Assembly: GCA_025355005.1 (NCBI GenBank)
Contig: JANXLV010000033.1
Span: forward strand, 62,001-126,000
DNA length: 64,000 nucleotides
From: Myxococcales bacterium
GTDB taxonomy: Bacteria; Myxococcota_A; Polyangia; Polyangiales; Polyangiaceae
Direction: 5' to 3'
The notes under the pieces are model-generated. The model searched no databases. It worked only from the letters and a program-made list of their open reading frames with translations, and had not been told where the DNA came from. The position numbers and the translations under genes were made by a program. Position 1 is the stretch's first letter, and the number at the start of each line of letters is the position of its first letter. This document shows, one piece after another, positions 54,228 through 62,863 of this stretch.

Positions 54228-54391
54228 TCGCGGCACGGAAGACACCGCGGGCCAGTCGACGCGCGCTCGCACCATGTCGCCGGATCGTCGGCTGTCCATC
54301 GTCGCGCGTGTTTACCTGGATTTTTCCGGCGTTTGCGTGAGGTGAAGCCACCACCGGTTCCGGCGCGGAGGTTGCACGGCGGCATGGGCCG

Positions 54392-55681
54392 ATGCGACGT
54401 GCTGCTCCATCACTGACCCGTTCGTGGTGCTTTGCGCCGCTTTCGATCATCGCGCTCGGTGGCGCGGCAACGCTCGGTGCATGCTCCGGTGGCGACGATC
54501 CCGCGCCGTCGAGCAGCACGTCGACCTCCACGGGTGGGACGAACGGTGGGCCGACGGGCGCCTCCGATTCCGGCACGAGCTACCCTCCCCTTCCGCCGTA
54601 CACGGTGGACGACTCGCCTTTGCCGTCGGACTACTCGATCTTCGATCACGCGAAGGAGTGTCACGATCGCTTCAAGGTCGAGGTCCCGACCTTCGACTGC
54701 GACGGCCCCGATTCGAGCCGGATCAAGATCGAGGTCAACGGCGCCGAGGTGACGGACGCGGTGCCGTCGAAGTGCGACAAGCCGAGCCTCGCGGGGACGA
54801 CGTTCGCGTGCGTTCCCGGCGCCCGCATCACGAAGACGGAGACCACGAATGTCTACGGCCACGCGATCGCAACCGTGATCGCATGCAGGCGCTCTGCGTT
54901 CTCGTCGCTCGACAGCGGCAAGTTCGACAACATCGCCGTACTCCAGTCGGACCTCACGAACGGCGAATCGTGCTGGTACCAGATCCGGAAGAGCGCGAGC
55001 TTCTCGGGTCGCAGCATTCCCGCGCCGTACAAGGTCGGACGCGAGAAGGGCGACGCCGAGGACCAGAAGGCGGCCTCTGTCTACACGTCGCCGGTCACGC
55101 TCACGACGGATCACACTGAGTGCGTGCGCTGCCACGACAGCCAGGTCTGGCTCAGCACGCCGTGGATCGGCGTCGCGAACCAGCTGCCATCCGCGACCGG
55201 CAAGGTCCACGAGATCCCGCGCCCGCAGGGGCAGCCCACGTTCATCGGCAGGGCGTACAGGACGTGGAACCTCTCCGAGCATCGCCCGGCGCAGATCAAG
55301 ATCGACGCGGCTGCATTCGACGTGGCGTCGCCGCCGACTGCATCACAAGCGGCCGCGATTCATTCCGGAAAGATCGCGCCGACGGACGCGTGCACGCAGT
55401 GTCATTCGATCGGCCACTATGCAGCGGCGAGCGGTGGCCAGGGCTCCTGCAATCACTTCGCGCGGTACTGGATGTCCGAGAAGCCGTCGAGCTTTGGCAG
55501 CACGGTGCTCGGCTCGAAGCTCAGTACCTCCGGCAATGCGTTTCCGCACAACGCGTGGATGCCGCCGACAGCGGCCGCGACCTTCACGAGCGACACCGAC
55601 TACCGCGCGTTCTACGTGCGTGCATTCGCGGCCCTCCAGACCTGCTGCGACGATCCCTCGCAGTTGGGCTGCAGCCAGTAG
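54392..55681 (+). CDS. Di-haem c-type cytochrome lipoprotein
   Basis: 429 residues. Lipobox AATLGAC (Cys about 31), a Ser/Thr-rich linker, a domain of unknown fold with several Cys (CDGPDS, SKCDKPS, TFACVP), then two CxxCH haem-binding motifs: CVRCH near 244 and CTQCH near 334. A Cys-rich end (LQTCCDDPSQLGCSQ) closes it. Probably an electron carrier or redox sensor at the outer membrane. No cytochrome oxidase or maturation genes nearby. It stands alone. Confidence 0.82.
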   Translation: MRRAAPSLTRSWCFAPLSIIALGGAATLGACSGGDDPAPSSSTSTSTGGTNGGPTGASDSGTSYPPLPPYTVDDSPLPSDYSIFDHAKECHDRFKVEVPTFDCDGPDSSRIKIEVNGAEVTDAVPSKCDKPSLAGTTFACVPGARITKTETTNVYGHAIATVIACRRSAFSSLDSGKFDNIAVLQSDLTNGESCWYQIRKSASFSGRSIPAPYKVGREKGDAEDQKAASVYTSPVTLTTDHTECVRCHDSQVWLSTPWIGVANQLPSATGKVHEIPRPQGQPTFIGRAYRTWNLSEHRPAQIKIDAAAFDVASPPTASQAAAIHSGKIAPTDACTQCHSIGHYAAASGGQGSCNHFARYWMSEKPSSFGSTVLGSKLSTSGNAFPHNAWMPPTAAATFTSDTDYRAFYVRAFAALQTCCDDPSQLGCSQ

Positions 55682-55713
55682 GCGCAGGCAAACGCACCCG
55701 CTATCCTGGGGCC

Positions 55714-56019
55714 ATGCGGTCGTCGCTCCGCGATTTCGTCACCGTCACCATCGTCACCATGCTCGTGTCCGGCTGCAACTCGCCGGAGCAGATCGAAGCG
55801 AACCGGGACGCGTGCCTCGACCGCGCGGAGAAGGCCTACGCGGCCGTGATGGAGCGCGAGAACGTCACGCATCTGCCTGGCGACATCATCGACCCGCGAG
55901 CCATGACCCGCGTGATGGCGGCGGACGCCAATCGAACGAGCGCGCGCCTGGGCTGCAAAAACGTGTACGATGCATGCAACTCATCCCCGTACGGCGTCTC
56001 CTGCAACCTGCCTTTTTAG
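55714..56019 (+). CDS. Small lipoprotein
   Basis: 101 residues. Signal with TMLVSGC (lipobox Cys 21). The mature part is helical (QIEANRDACLDRAEKAYAAVME) with a C-terminal Cys cluster (GCKNVYDACNSSPYGVSCNLPF) fit for two disulfides. It does not match a known domain. Its stop lies in the palindrome TAGCTAGCTAGCTA shared with the convergent gene. Confidence 0.65.
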   Translation: MRSSLRDFVTVTIVTMLVSGCNSPEQIEANRDACLDRAEKAYAAVMERENVTHLPGDIIDPRAMTRVMAADANRTSARLGCKNVYDACNSSPYGVSCNLPF

Positions 56020-56030
56020 CTAGCTAGCTA
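56017..56030. repeat. Self-complementary TAGC repeat carrying stops on both strands
   Basis: TAGCTAGCTAGCTA, exactly palindromic. It gives the TAG of the small lipoprotein (56017-56019) and the TAG of the convergent gene (56030-56028) at its two ends. Confidence 0.6.
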
Positions 56031-57575
56031 CTGCATCCGCGAGAGGAGCGCCGAGACGTCGATGTCCTGCGGGGTGGCCGGTCCGAAGCCGATCGGCGTG
56101 TCCGTGCCGGCAGCGGGCCGATCGATCACGTTTCGCATGGTGCGCTCGTTCGCGAAGCGTTGCATGTGGTCCGCATCCTTCGCATTGCAGGCGGCCTGCT
56201 CGCTGGGCGTGCCGGGGTACGCGCCCCATCGCATCTCCACGCACGCATAGGGATCGAACGACAGGTCGTAGATGCGCTTCTCCACGTCTGCGAGCGTGAG
56301 CGACACGGATGCCCCGCCCGAGCCCGTGTAGTCGAACCCGCACGAAGCAAGGCTCTGCGACCACACGCTCTTGTACCGGGCGACGAGCGTCTGCGATGTG
56401 CCGTCCCACGCCACCGACGGATCCTTGCTCTTCACCGCCGCGACGGACGTGGTCACGTACTGCGCGATGTTGCGGAAGCTCGCGCGGAGCTTCACGTCGC
56501 GGCCCGGCGTGGAGAACGCCTCCCAGTCACCGTCGGCGCCGTAGATGTTCGGAGGCATGTCCCCGATCGCGCCGCTCGAGAGATGAACGCCAGCATCGAC
56601 GGCGGCGACACGAGACTTCGCGTCCACGCAGAGCTGGTCGACCATCTGTCCGAATTTCACGTCGGGCTTCACGGCCTGACCGCCGGAGAGCTGTGAGCGG
56701 ACCCACTCGTAGTACCCGCTGCCGTGGCCGTACTGCGTGGTCCCGTAGTCTGCGAGCTGCGCGTTGGGCGTGTACCCCGCGCCGCCGGAGGTGATGGGAC
56801 GGAGGTTCTTGAAGCCGCCACCGGTGGCCGCGCTGCCCATGCCGAGCCGGCTGTCGAACAGCGTGTTCGTGAGCGAGTTGTCCGGATGGCTGTCGATGAA
56901 CCGCACGGTGCCGTCCGCCTCCACGCGATACACGAGGAGCACGTGCCCGTTGGGGTCGTAGTAGATGGTGCCCGGGCGCACGGTGCCGGGGCGAATGTCG
57001 ATCGGATACGTGTCGATGTCCTCGACGTCCGGCGCCATTCGATAGAAGCCCGAATGGTAGAGCGACGTGATGCGCGTCATCAGCGAGCCCAGCGTGGAAG
57101 CCGTCTTCGCGGTATTCCACGCGATCGGATGATTGCCCTTCGTGTAGCGGTAGTCGGGGGCCGCGCCCGCGTCGGGATTGAAGCTCGCGGGTGCGTCGCC
57201 GACGACCTCGCTCACGTAGCGAAACGGGCGGCCCGTCTTCATCGCGAAGTATGCGCGCAGCTCCATCGGAAGCTTGGAGCAGTCCGCGAAGAGATTCAGA
57301 TCGGGGTCACCGTCTGCCTTGTACGTGTTGACCGTCTTGTCGTTGATGCATTGGTTCAGCGTGGTGCAGCGGCCTGCTGCGCGCGCCTCGCCGATGGCGC
57401 CGATGAACGACGACCACTCTCGGTCCGCCGCGGCGTCCCATGGCTTGTTGCCCATGCTGAGATTGCTCTCGTTCGCGGTGTCGGTGGAGGACACGTCCTC
57501 CGTGCACGCGGGCGTGGCGAGGAGAGCGCAGGCGAACAGGGTCGGGCCGAGCAGCCGGAAAGTTTGGCGGAGCAT
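56028..57575 (-). CDS. Secreted lipoprotein with papain/NlpC-like Cys-His layout
   Basis: 515 residues from ATG 57575. Lipobox LLATPAC (Cys 24). LNLFADCSKLPMELRAYFAMKTGRPF and, about 80 residues later, YYDPNGHVLLVYRVEADG followed by FIDSHPDN give the C...H...D order of NlpC/P60 or papain-like hydrolases. The C-terminal part (VEKRIYDLSFDPYACVEMRWGAYP) is specific and unrecognised. It may be a periplasmic peptidase or amidase. An upstream start at 57956 is rejected because the signal begins at MLRQTF. Confidence 0.72.
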   Translation of the reverse strand: MLRQTFRLLGPTLFACALLATPACTEDVSSTDTANESNLSMGNKPWDAAADREWSSFIGAIGEARAAGRCTTLNQCINDKTVNTYKADGDPDLNLFADCSKLPMELRAYFAMKTGRPFRYVSEVVGDAPASFNPDAGAAPDYRYTKGNHPIAWNTAKTASTLGSLMTRITSLYHSGFYRMAPDVEDIDTYPIDIRPGTVRPGTIYYDPNGHVLLVYRVEADGTVRFIDSHPDNSLTNTLFDSRLGMGSAATGGGFKNLRPITSGGAGYTPNAQLADYGTTQYGHGSGYYEWVRSQLSGGQAVKPDVKFGQMVDQLCVDAKSRVAAVDAGVHLSSGAIGDMPPNIYGADGDWEAFSTPGRDVKLRASFRNIAQYVTTSVAAVKSKDPSVAWDGTSQTLVARYKSVWSQSLASCGFDYTGSGGASVSLTLADVEKRIYDLSFDPYACVEMRWGAYPGTPSEQAACNAKDADHMQRFANERTMRNVIDRPAAGTDTPIGFGPATPQDIDVSALLSRMQ

Positions 57576-57700
57576 GTCGGAGCATCTCCGCAATTTACAT
57601 ACCATGTAGGCGCAGGCTCTTTTCCCGGCATTTCCAGCGGTTGGCGAGGGTCCAGTGGTGTCACCGGCGTGAGAAAATCTGGATCCTCGCGAGACCGCTG

Positions 57701-58537
57701 CTATGCGGTCGGAGACGGGCGGGTGTACTCGGCCGCGATCGCGCGGGCAGCCTCGGGCATCGGGATCGCATGCGGCGTGTACCAGGGCAGGTACGTCTTC
57801 AGGATCTTCGGGAGCAGGCTGCGCAGCGCGAGCCACACGATCGGCCGAACGCGAGCCCACTTCCTTCCGACTCCGCCCCACTTCTCGCGGAACGCCACGG
57901 GGTCTGCGGTCTCCATCGCACGCGCCACGCGAAGCACGAATCGATTGAGGTGCCACTGCGCATAGAGCCCGACGAAGAGGCGGTAGAAGTATCCGCGCGC
58001 CACGTGCTGGTAGACGTCGAACGCGACGCAGCGATGTTCGAGCTCCTCGACGAGATGCCAGCGGAACAGATCCCGTGCCGGCGGGCTCATGCGATCGAGG
58101 AGGTGGTGCTCGAACGTGAAGCGGGCCATCGCCATCGTGAAGGCCTCGAAGCCCTCCGCGTAGGCGAGGTTGAAGCGCAACGAGCGCGTGTCCGTGAGCC
58201 GCCGGTAGTCGCTCGCGAGCTCCGCCTCCAGCTCCGCGAGCCGCGAGAACCCTTGCAGACGGATGTGCTGGTTGAACCGGATGTGCTGTCGGTAGTGCTG
58301 ACCCTCTTGCGCGTTGAACGCAGCGAGATCGCGCAAGAGCTCCGGATCCGAAACGAGCGGCTTCGCCGCCTGCATGGAGCGAATGAGGTACGGCTCCAGA
58401 TACGGCAGGAGCAAGCTCAGTCCGACGTTCGTGTACGACTCCTCCGGGCAGCCTTCGATGAGGACCGGGTCGAGGTCATCGGGAAACGCGAAGTCGGGCC
58501 GGCGGACCGTGATCTCCTGTCGCGCTTCCTCCCCCAT
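57701..58537 (-). CDS. PF10118-type metal-dependent hydrolase-like protein
   Basis: 278 residues from ATG 58537. Several His/Glu pairs on helices: FNAQEGQHYRQHIRF, RFTFEHHLLDRM, WHLVEELEHRCVAFDVYQH. This is the pattern of the COG3687/PF10118 family, a helical bundle possibly of ferritin-like origin with a metal centre. Soluble. It follows the ATC-hydrolase-like gene with two bases between stop and start, so the two are translated together. Reaction unknown. Confidence 0.8.
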   Translation of the reverse strand: MGEEARQEITVRRPDFAFPDDLDPVLIEGCPEESYTNVGLSLLLPYLEPYLIRSMQAAKPLVSDPELLRDLAAFNAQEGQHYRQHIRFNQHIRLQGFSRLAELEAELASDYRRLTDTRSLRFNLAYAEGFEAFTMAMARFTFEHHLLDRMSPPARDLFRWHLVEELEHRCVAFDVYQHVARGYFYRLFVGLYAQWHLNRFVLRVARAMETADPVAFREKWGGVGRKWARVRPIVWLALRSLLPKILKTYLPWYTPHAIPMPEAARAIAAEYTRPSPTA

Positions 58538-58539
58538 GT

Positions 58540-59211
58540 TCAGGCCTTTTCGCGCTTCGAACGGACGAGCGCTTTGTCTTCGAGGAGCTTCGTGTAGCCA
58601 TCCCACGTCGCCTTCTCCTCGGCGCTGGGCTTCCACAGCGTGAAGTGACAGGTCTTCGCGCCCGCCGGAATGGTGGAGTCGAAGCGCACCTCGAAGCCGT
58701 GCTCACTCGCGCGCTCACGCGCCGCCTCGATCATGCCTTCCACGAAGTAGCGCTGCACACGGCAGTCGAACGCTCCATAGTGGTCCTGGTGCGGGCACCA
58801 GATGATGTCGAAGCTCGCCTGCTCCGCGCCTTCGATGCGCGCGTCCTCCAGCGACGCATAGACGATGCGATTGATGACCGTCGCGTAGAACGAGGAGAAC
58901 TCGGCGGAGGTGAGCCCCTCGGGGATGGTGGTTCCCGCGAGGACCTGCCTGCCGATGTCGAGCCCGATGTTGCGCAGCGCGCGATGCACCATCGCCTGCC
59001 CCTTCTCGCCGAACTCCGCCTCCGCGGTCTTCAAGATCTCGAGGACCGCCATCGCCTGCATCGTGCCCCACTGCCAGAGCGTGGCGGGGTCGAAGTCGGT
59101 CTTTGCGAGCACCTCGTCCTTCAATCGCGCGAGGCCCTTGGCATACGGCTGGTTGAAGCGGAACTCCTTCCAGCGCGGCTCGTCTCGATGCTCCCAGTGT
59201 GCCATCGGCAA
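58540..59211 (-). CDS. L-2-amino-thiazoline-4-carboxylate-hydrolase-family protein
   Basis: 223 residues. A helical N-terminal half (WQWGTMQAMAVLEILKTAEAEFGEKGQAMVHRALRNIGLDIGRQVLAG) and a C-terminal half with SFDIIWCPHQDHYGAFDC and KTCHFTLWKP. These agree with the ATC-hydrolase fold family (PF14196). The Cys/His residues WCPHQDHY could be catalytic. The true substrate in this context is unknown. It forms a tight pair with the downstream PF10118-type gene. Confidence 0.75.
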   Translation of the reverse strand: MPMAHWEHRDEPRWKEFRFNQPYAKGLARLKDEVLAKTDFDPATLWQWGTMQAMAVLEILKTAEAEFGEKGQAMVHRALRNIGLDIGRQVLAGTTIPEGLTSAEFSSFYATVINRIVYASLEDARIEGAEQASFDIIWCPHQDHYGAFDCRVQRYFVEGMIEAARERASEHGFEVRFDSTIPAGAKTCHFTLWKPSAEEKATWDGYTKLLEDKALVRSKREKA

Positions 59212-59315
59212 ATCGTACCCGACGAACCAACGTCGAGGTCAGTTCACGATATAGATCGCAAATCGACGGGAGCACGCGGTTCACGCGACTGCATGGAACG
59301 CTCTCCCACGCCTCG

Positions 59316-59561
59316 ATGAACGCCGACCTCGTCCTCCGCGCGTCGGCGGATCAGGCGGAGCTCTCGAACGATCGCATTCCAGCGGCGACCGCGAACGTGG
59401 TCTGCGCGTCCGAGCCGCAGTGCACGACTGTGGGTGGCATCGGCGTCGGTGGGTGCAGGGCTTCGACGAAGGGACCGTCGCCATCAGCGCTGTTCGCGGG
59501 CCTCGCGGCCGTCGCGGGCCTCGTGCTCGTGCGACTCGTCAGCCGTCGACGGGACCGCTGA
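59316..59561 (+). CDS. Short protein ending in a MYXO-CTERM-like sorting tail
   Basis: 81 residues. The C-terminus has Gly-Gly-Cys-Arg (GVGGCRAS), a hydrophobic segment (ALFAGLAAVAGLVLVRLV) and an Arg cluster (SRRRDR), the three-part MYXO-CTERM sorting pattern. The N-terminal 45 residues include CASEPQC and no signal peptide, so it may be a remnant of a longer exported protein or its start may lie elsewhere. No domain recognised. Confidence 0.5.
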   Translation: MNADLVLRASADQAELSNDRIPAATANVVCASEPQCTTVGGIGVGGCRASTKGPSPSALFAGLAAVAGLVLVRLVSRRRDR

Positions 59562-59605
59562 CCACCTGCGGGAAGGTCCGCGCGGGGTCGTCGTAGTACC
59601 CGAGC

Positions 59606-59791
59606 ATGGGCATCAACCTCACCTCGAAGGCACGCGCTGTCGTCACGCTCGCCATCCTCGCGTGCATCACGGCGCTCTCCACTGGCTGCACCGTGACGTT
59701 CCCGGAGCAGGGGCGAATGACGGTGTCCACGTCGCGCGGGGAGCAGTCGCCGTCAGCGCTGTCGTACGACGACCATCCCTGGCACCGCTAG
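59606..59791 (+). CDS. Very small lipoprotein
   Basis: 61 residues. A basic start, a hydrophobic segment, and lipobox TALSTGC (Cys 28) followed by a 33-residue polar tail (TVTFPEQGRMTVSTSRGEQ). No strong ribosome-binding site is seen, and the coding potential is modest. Included because the lipobox is intact. Confidence 0.5.
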   Translation: MGINLTSKARAVVTLAILACITALSTGCTVTFPEQGRMTVSTSRGEQSPSALSYDDHPWHR

Positions 59792-59965
59792 CCAGGAGCC
59801 GCGACGTCTCTGGCGCGTGACAGTCATCCGTGCGGTGGTCGCGGCCCGATCCTCCGTACAGTTCCAGGAGAGTTTTCCCTACAAACGCGCCATCCCCAGA
59901 TTTCAAGCACTTGCCGATGTACGGCGCCCTGGGGAAGTTGGCAACGGTCTTGCGAGTATGACGGA

Positions 59966-59972
59966 CAGGAGG
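59966..59972 (+). promoter_or_regulatory. Ribosome-binding site of the low-complexity lipoprotein gene
   Basis: AGGAGGT about 7 bp before the ATG at 59980, near-consensus, suggesting strong translation. Confidence 0.7.
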
Positions 59973-59979
59973 TCACACC

Positions 59980-60927
59980 ATGAAAACCCTTACCTCGATT
60001 GCTTATCTCGTTGGTGCTTTGGTGGTGGTGGGCTGCAGCGGCGGTGACTCTTCATCGCAGCCGCCCCCGGGTGATCCCGCGCAGACGCTCGCGCCTCTGA
60101 AGGCTGCAGCGGCGCAGGCTGTCGTCGACGCCATCGCGCTCCGTCATGAGCTGCAGGCCGTCTCGAACGGCGACCCCACGATCGTCGCGCCCGGCCACCG
60201 GCTGGTGAAGATCGCCAAGATCCAGGCCCGCGCCGTCGCGCACATGGAAGACCTGATGAACCAGGCGATCAGCGATCGCAACGGCACCGGTAGCGTCAGC
60301 ACCCAGAACACCGGCGGCGGAAGCGGTGGTAGCGGCGGCAGCGGCGGAAGCGGTAGCGGCGGAAGCGGAAGCGGCGGCGACCCCAGCACTGGCAATGCCG
60401 AGACTGGCGACGGCGACGTTGACGGCATGAACGGCGACATGGGCAACATGGACGACGAGCTGGGCAACAAGGACGACGACCTGAACGAAACGGATCCCAA
60501 CACTCCGGACGAAATGAATCCGGACAACACGGATGAGGATCCCGATCCGAACAGCAGCGCGAAGGACGACCCCAGCAAGACCGACCCGTCCAAGAGCGGC
60601 AGCGCAGGCAAGCCGAGCGGCGGCAGCGGTGGCAGCAAGGGCGGCGGCAGCGGCGGCGGCAAGCCCAGCGGCGGCGGCAGCGGCGGCGGCAAGCCCAGCG
60701 GTGGTGCGAGCAAGCCCAGCGGCTCCTCCAGCTCGGGCTCGGCTCTCCAGTCGCTCCTCGAGAAGCTCCTGAAGATGCTCGAGAAGGGCTCGACCTCGCC
60801 GGGCTCCGCGGCCGGCAAGGCCCCGTCTGCGGGCGCGGCGTCGAAGAAGGTCCAGGCGGATCTCACGCAGCTCTACAAGCTGCTGAACGATCCCGCGTTC
60901 AAGAAGTGGCAGAAGTTCGGCCAGTAG
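59980..60927 (+). CDS. Low-complexity lipoprotein (Gly/Ser and Asp/Asn segments)
   Basis: 315 residues. AGGAGGT precedes the ATG. Lipobox VVVGC (Cys 19). Order: a helical head (PLKAAAAQAVVDAIALRHELQ to HMEDLMNQAIS), a Gly-Ser run (GGGSGGSGGSGG), an Asp/Asn-rich acidic segment, a second Lys-Pro-Ser-Gly run with repeated GGGKPSGG units, and a helical tail (QSLLEKLLKMLEKG, LTQLYKLLNDPAFKKW). It looks like two small folded ends joined by flexible linkers. Function unknown. An efficient terminator follows. Confidence 0.75.
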   Translation: MKTLTSIAYLVGALVVVGCSGGDSSSQPPPGDPAQTLAPLKAAAAQAVVDAIALRHELQAVSNGDPTIVAPGHRLVKIAKIQARAVAHMEDLMNQAISDRNGTGSVSTQNTGGGSGGSGGSGGSGSGGSGSGGDPSTGNAETGDGDVDGMNGDMGNMDDELGNKDDDLNETDPNTPDEMNPDNTDEDPDPNSSAKDDPSKTDPSKSGSAGKPSGGSGGSKGGGSGGGKPSGGGSGGGKPSGGASKPSGSSSSGSALQSLLEKLLKMLEKGSTSPGSAAGKAPSAGAASKKVQADLTQLYKLLNDPAFKKWQKFGQ

Positions 60928-60953
60928 CCCCCGCCAAGACCCCTGCAACGTTC

Positions 60954-60992
60954 GAAGCCAGCGGGCAAGTCTCGCTGGCTTCGCCGTTTTTT
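60954..60992 (+). terminator. Rho-independent terminator after the low-complexity lipoprotein
   Basis: Ten-bp perfect stem GAAGCCAGCG (60954-60963) / CGCTGGCTTC (60973-60982), a 9-base loop, then GCCG and a T-run (60987-60992). It ends just before the stop of the convergent trmL. Confidence 0.9.
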
Positions 60993-61529
60993 CTATCCCA
61001 GGAACGTGCGATCCAGAGCGCCCGCGCCACGCAGCGCCTCGAAGAGGACGATGCCGACCGCGTTCGCGAGGTTCAGCGACCGTACCGCGCCGAGCGTGGG
61101 GATCGCCGCGAGGGAATCCTTGTATTGTGCAAGCAACTCGTCCGGCAGGCCCACGCTCTCCTTCCCGAAGACCAGCGCATCACCGGGGGCGAGGCCGCAC
61201 GAGAGGTAGCTTCGCTCGGTCACCGCGCTGAAGAGGTGCAAGCGCCCGCCCGGGGAGGCCTGCTCGAACGCATGAACGAAATGCGGAAAATCCACGTGCT
61301 GCCGGACATCCACCAGGTGCCAGTAGTCCACCCCGGCACGGCGCACGGCGTGCTCGTCGATGCGGAAACCAAGCCGCCCGACGAGATGGAGCGGCGACCC
61401 GGTGGCCGCGCAAAGTCGGGCCACGTTGCCCGTGTTGGGCGGTATTTCAGGCTCCACCAGCACGACGTGGAACGGTTTGCCGAGCGGCGCGGCGCGAAGG
61501 CGGGGGGTGTCATTGGTCGTTCGCGGCAC
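60993..61529 (-). CDS. trmL: tRNA (cytidine/uridine-34-2'-O)-methyltransferase
   Basis: 178 residues from GTG 61529, which is preceded by AGGGAG; an ATG at 61586 adds 19 residues. SPOUT fold: FHVVLVEPEIPPNTGNVARLC at the start, GLAPGDALVFGKESVGLP and IPTLGAVRSLNLANAVGIVLFEAL at the end, the knotted SAM site. It methylates the wobble ribose in leucine tRNAs. It is separate from the neighbouring barrel gene. Confidence 0.93.
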   Translation of the reverse strand: MPRTTNDTPRLRAAPLGKPFHVVLVEPEIPPNTGNVARLCAATGSPLHLVGRLGFRIDEHAVRRAGVDYWHLVDVRQHVDFPHFVHAFEQASPGGRLHLFSAVTERSYLSCGLAPGDALVFGKESVGLPDELLAQYKDSLAAIPTLGAVRSLNLANAVGIVLFEALRGAGALDRTFLG

Positions 61530-61694
61530 GGGTTCTCCCTGGGACCCCGCCTTCTTCACACGCAGTGCCGATTCGGCGCAAGGCACAGGAGTGGCTTGAC
61601 GCCAAACCCAGCCTCCTCGTAGCCTCGCCCAGACACGCGTCTTGCTCGGCTCGCCCTTTGCCCGAGCACCCCGCGCGCCTGGAGATCTCGCCCT

Positions 61695-62825
61695 TTGCGC
61701 ACGCCTCGCCTACTCGCCTCCACCGTGCTTCTCGGCTCCTTGCTCAGTGGCTTGCTCGGCGTCCGACAAGCCCATGCGAGCGGTGGCATGGATCCCACGC
61801 CCGAACGCCTCGTGCTCCAGCCCCCGAACCTGCCAGCTGGCACCAGCTGTCAGGGGATCGCGCTGAACCCCGAGCTCGCCGTGAAGGCCGGGCTCAAGCC
61901 CAACGATCTCGCGTGCCGACCAGCCAACCTGTCGTTCCGGAACATGGTCTCGGAGATGGGCTTCGCCATCGCGCCGAACTCGTTCTACCCGGCGCGCACC
62001 ACCGGCGTCGGCGGCTTCGCCCTCAGCTTCGAGGCGAGCTACGCGAAGATCAACGCTGACCAGGCAGTCAAGGAGGCCGACGGCACGTCGGTGCAGTACT
62101 GGCACCAGGGAACCCGCGGCTCGATCGACCCGAACAAGAACCAGTTCTCCACGGTCAACAACAGCCCGGACGGGCTCCTGCAGATCTACTCGCTCAAGGC
62201 GCGCAAGGGTCTGCCGCTCGGCTTCGAGCTCGCCGCGTCGCTCGGCTACATCGGCAACACGAGCATGTGGGTCGGCGGCGGCGACATCAACTGGTCCTTG
62301 CTCGAAGGCTTCCGCAAGGGTGCGCCCGGCATCATCCCGGACGTATCCGTCGGCGGTGGGGTTCGCACGCTCACCGGCAACTCGAAGTACCTGCTCACCA
62401 CCGCTGCCTTCGACGTCAAGATTTCCAAGCCAATCCCCATCGCGGACAGCGCGCAGCTCACGCCGCATATCGGCTACCAGCGCCTCTTCATCTTCGGTGA
62501 CTCCAACATCATCGACGCAACGCCGAACGTCGACGCGCTCTCGCAGTGCGGCTACCAGGGCGCAGACCCGGTGAAGGGCACGCCCGTCTGCAACAACAAG
62601 CTCTCGACGGGCGCGGACAACAACGGCGACTTCAACAACAACTTCACCTTCCAGAAGGTGCGCATCCACCGCCACCGCGGCATGGTGGGCTTGAACTACC
62701 GCTACGAGGCGATCTACCTCGGCTCCCAGTTCATCATCGACCTCACGGACCCCGCGGACGAGAACCCCGGCATCGTGGGCGCGCGCCAGTGGATCCTGAA
62801 CCTCGAAGCAGGCGCCTTCTTCTGA
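61695..62825 (+). CDS. Outer-membrane beta-barrel protein
   Basis: 376 residues from a TTG (no better start seen). Signal peptide ending VRQAHA|SG. Mature part has CQGIALNPELAVKAGLKPNDLAC, then long amphipathic strands (FALSFEASYAKIN, FELAASLGYIGN, AAFDVKISKPIPI, MVGLNYRYEAIYLGSQFIIDL) and ends LEAGAFF with the terminal Phe of barrel proteins. A Cys pair near QCGYQGADPVKGTPVC. Family not recognised. The P460-like gene starts 44 bp after its stop. Confidence 0.75.
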   Translation: MRTPRLLASTVLLGSLLSGLLGVRQAHASGGMDPTPERLVLQPPNLPAGTSCQGIALNPELAVKAGLKPNDLACRPANLSFRNMVSEMGFAIAPNSFYPARTTGVGGFALSFEASYAKINADQAVKEADGTSVQYWHQGTRGSIDPNKNQFSTVNNSPDGLLQIYSLKARKGLPLGFELAASLGYIGNTSMWVGGGDINWSLLEGFRKGAPGIIPDVSVGGGVRTLTGNSKYLLTTAAFDVKISKPIPIADSAQLTPHIGYQRLFIFGDSNIIDATPNVDALSQCGYQGADPVKGTPVCNNKLSTGADNNGDFNNNFTFQKVRIHRHRGMVGLNYRYEAIYLGSQFIIDLTDPADENPGIVGARQWILNLEAGAFF

Positions 62826-62863
62826 ATCGTTCTGCCCGCGCAGTCTCGAGCGTGAGCGAGCGC

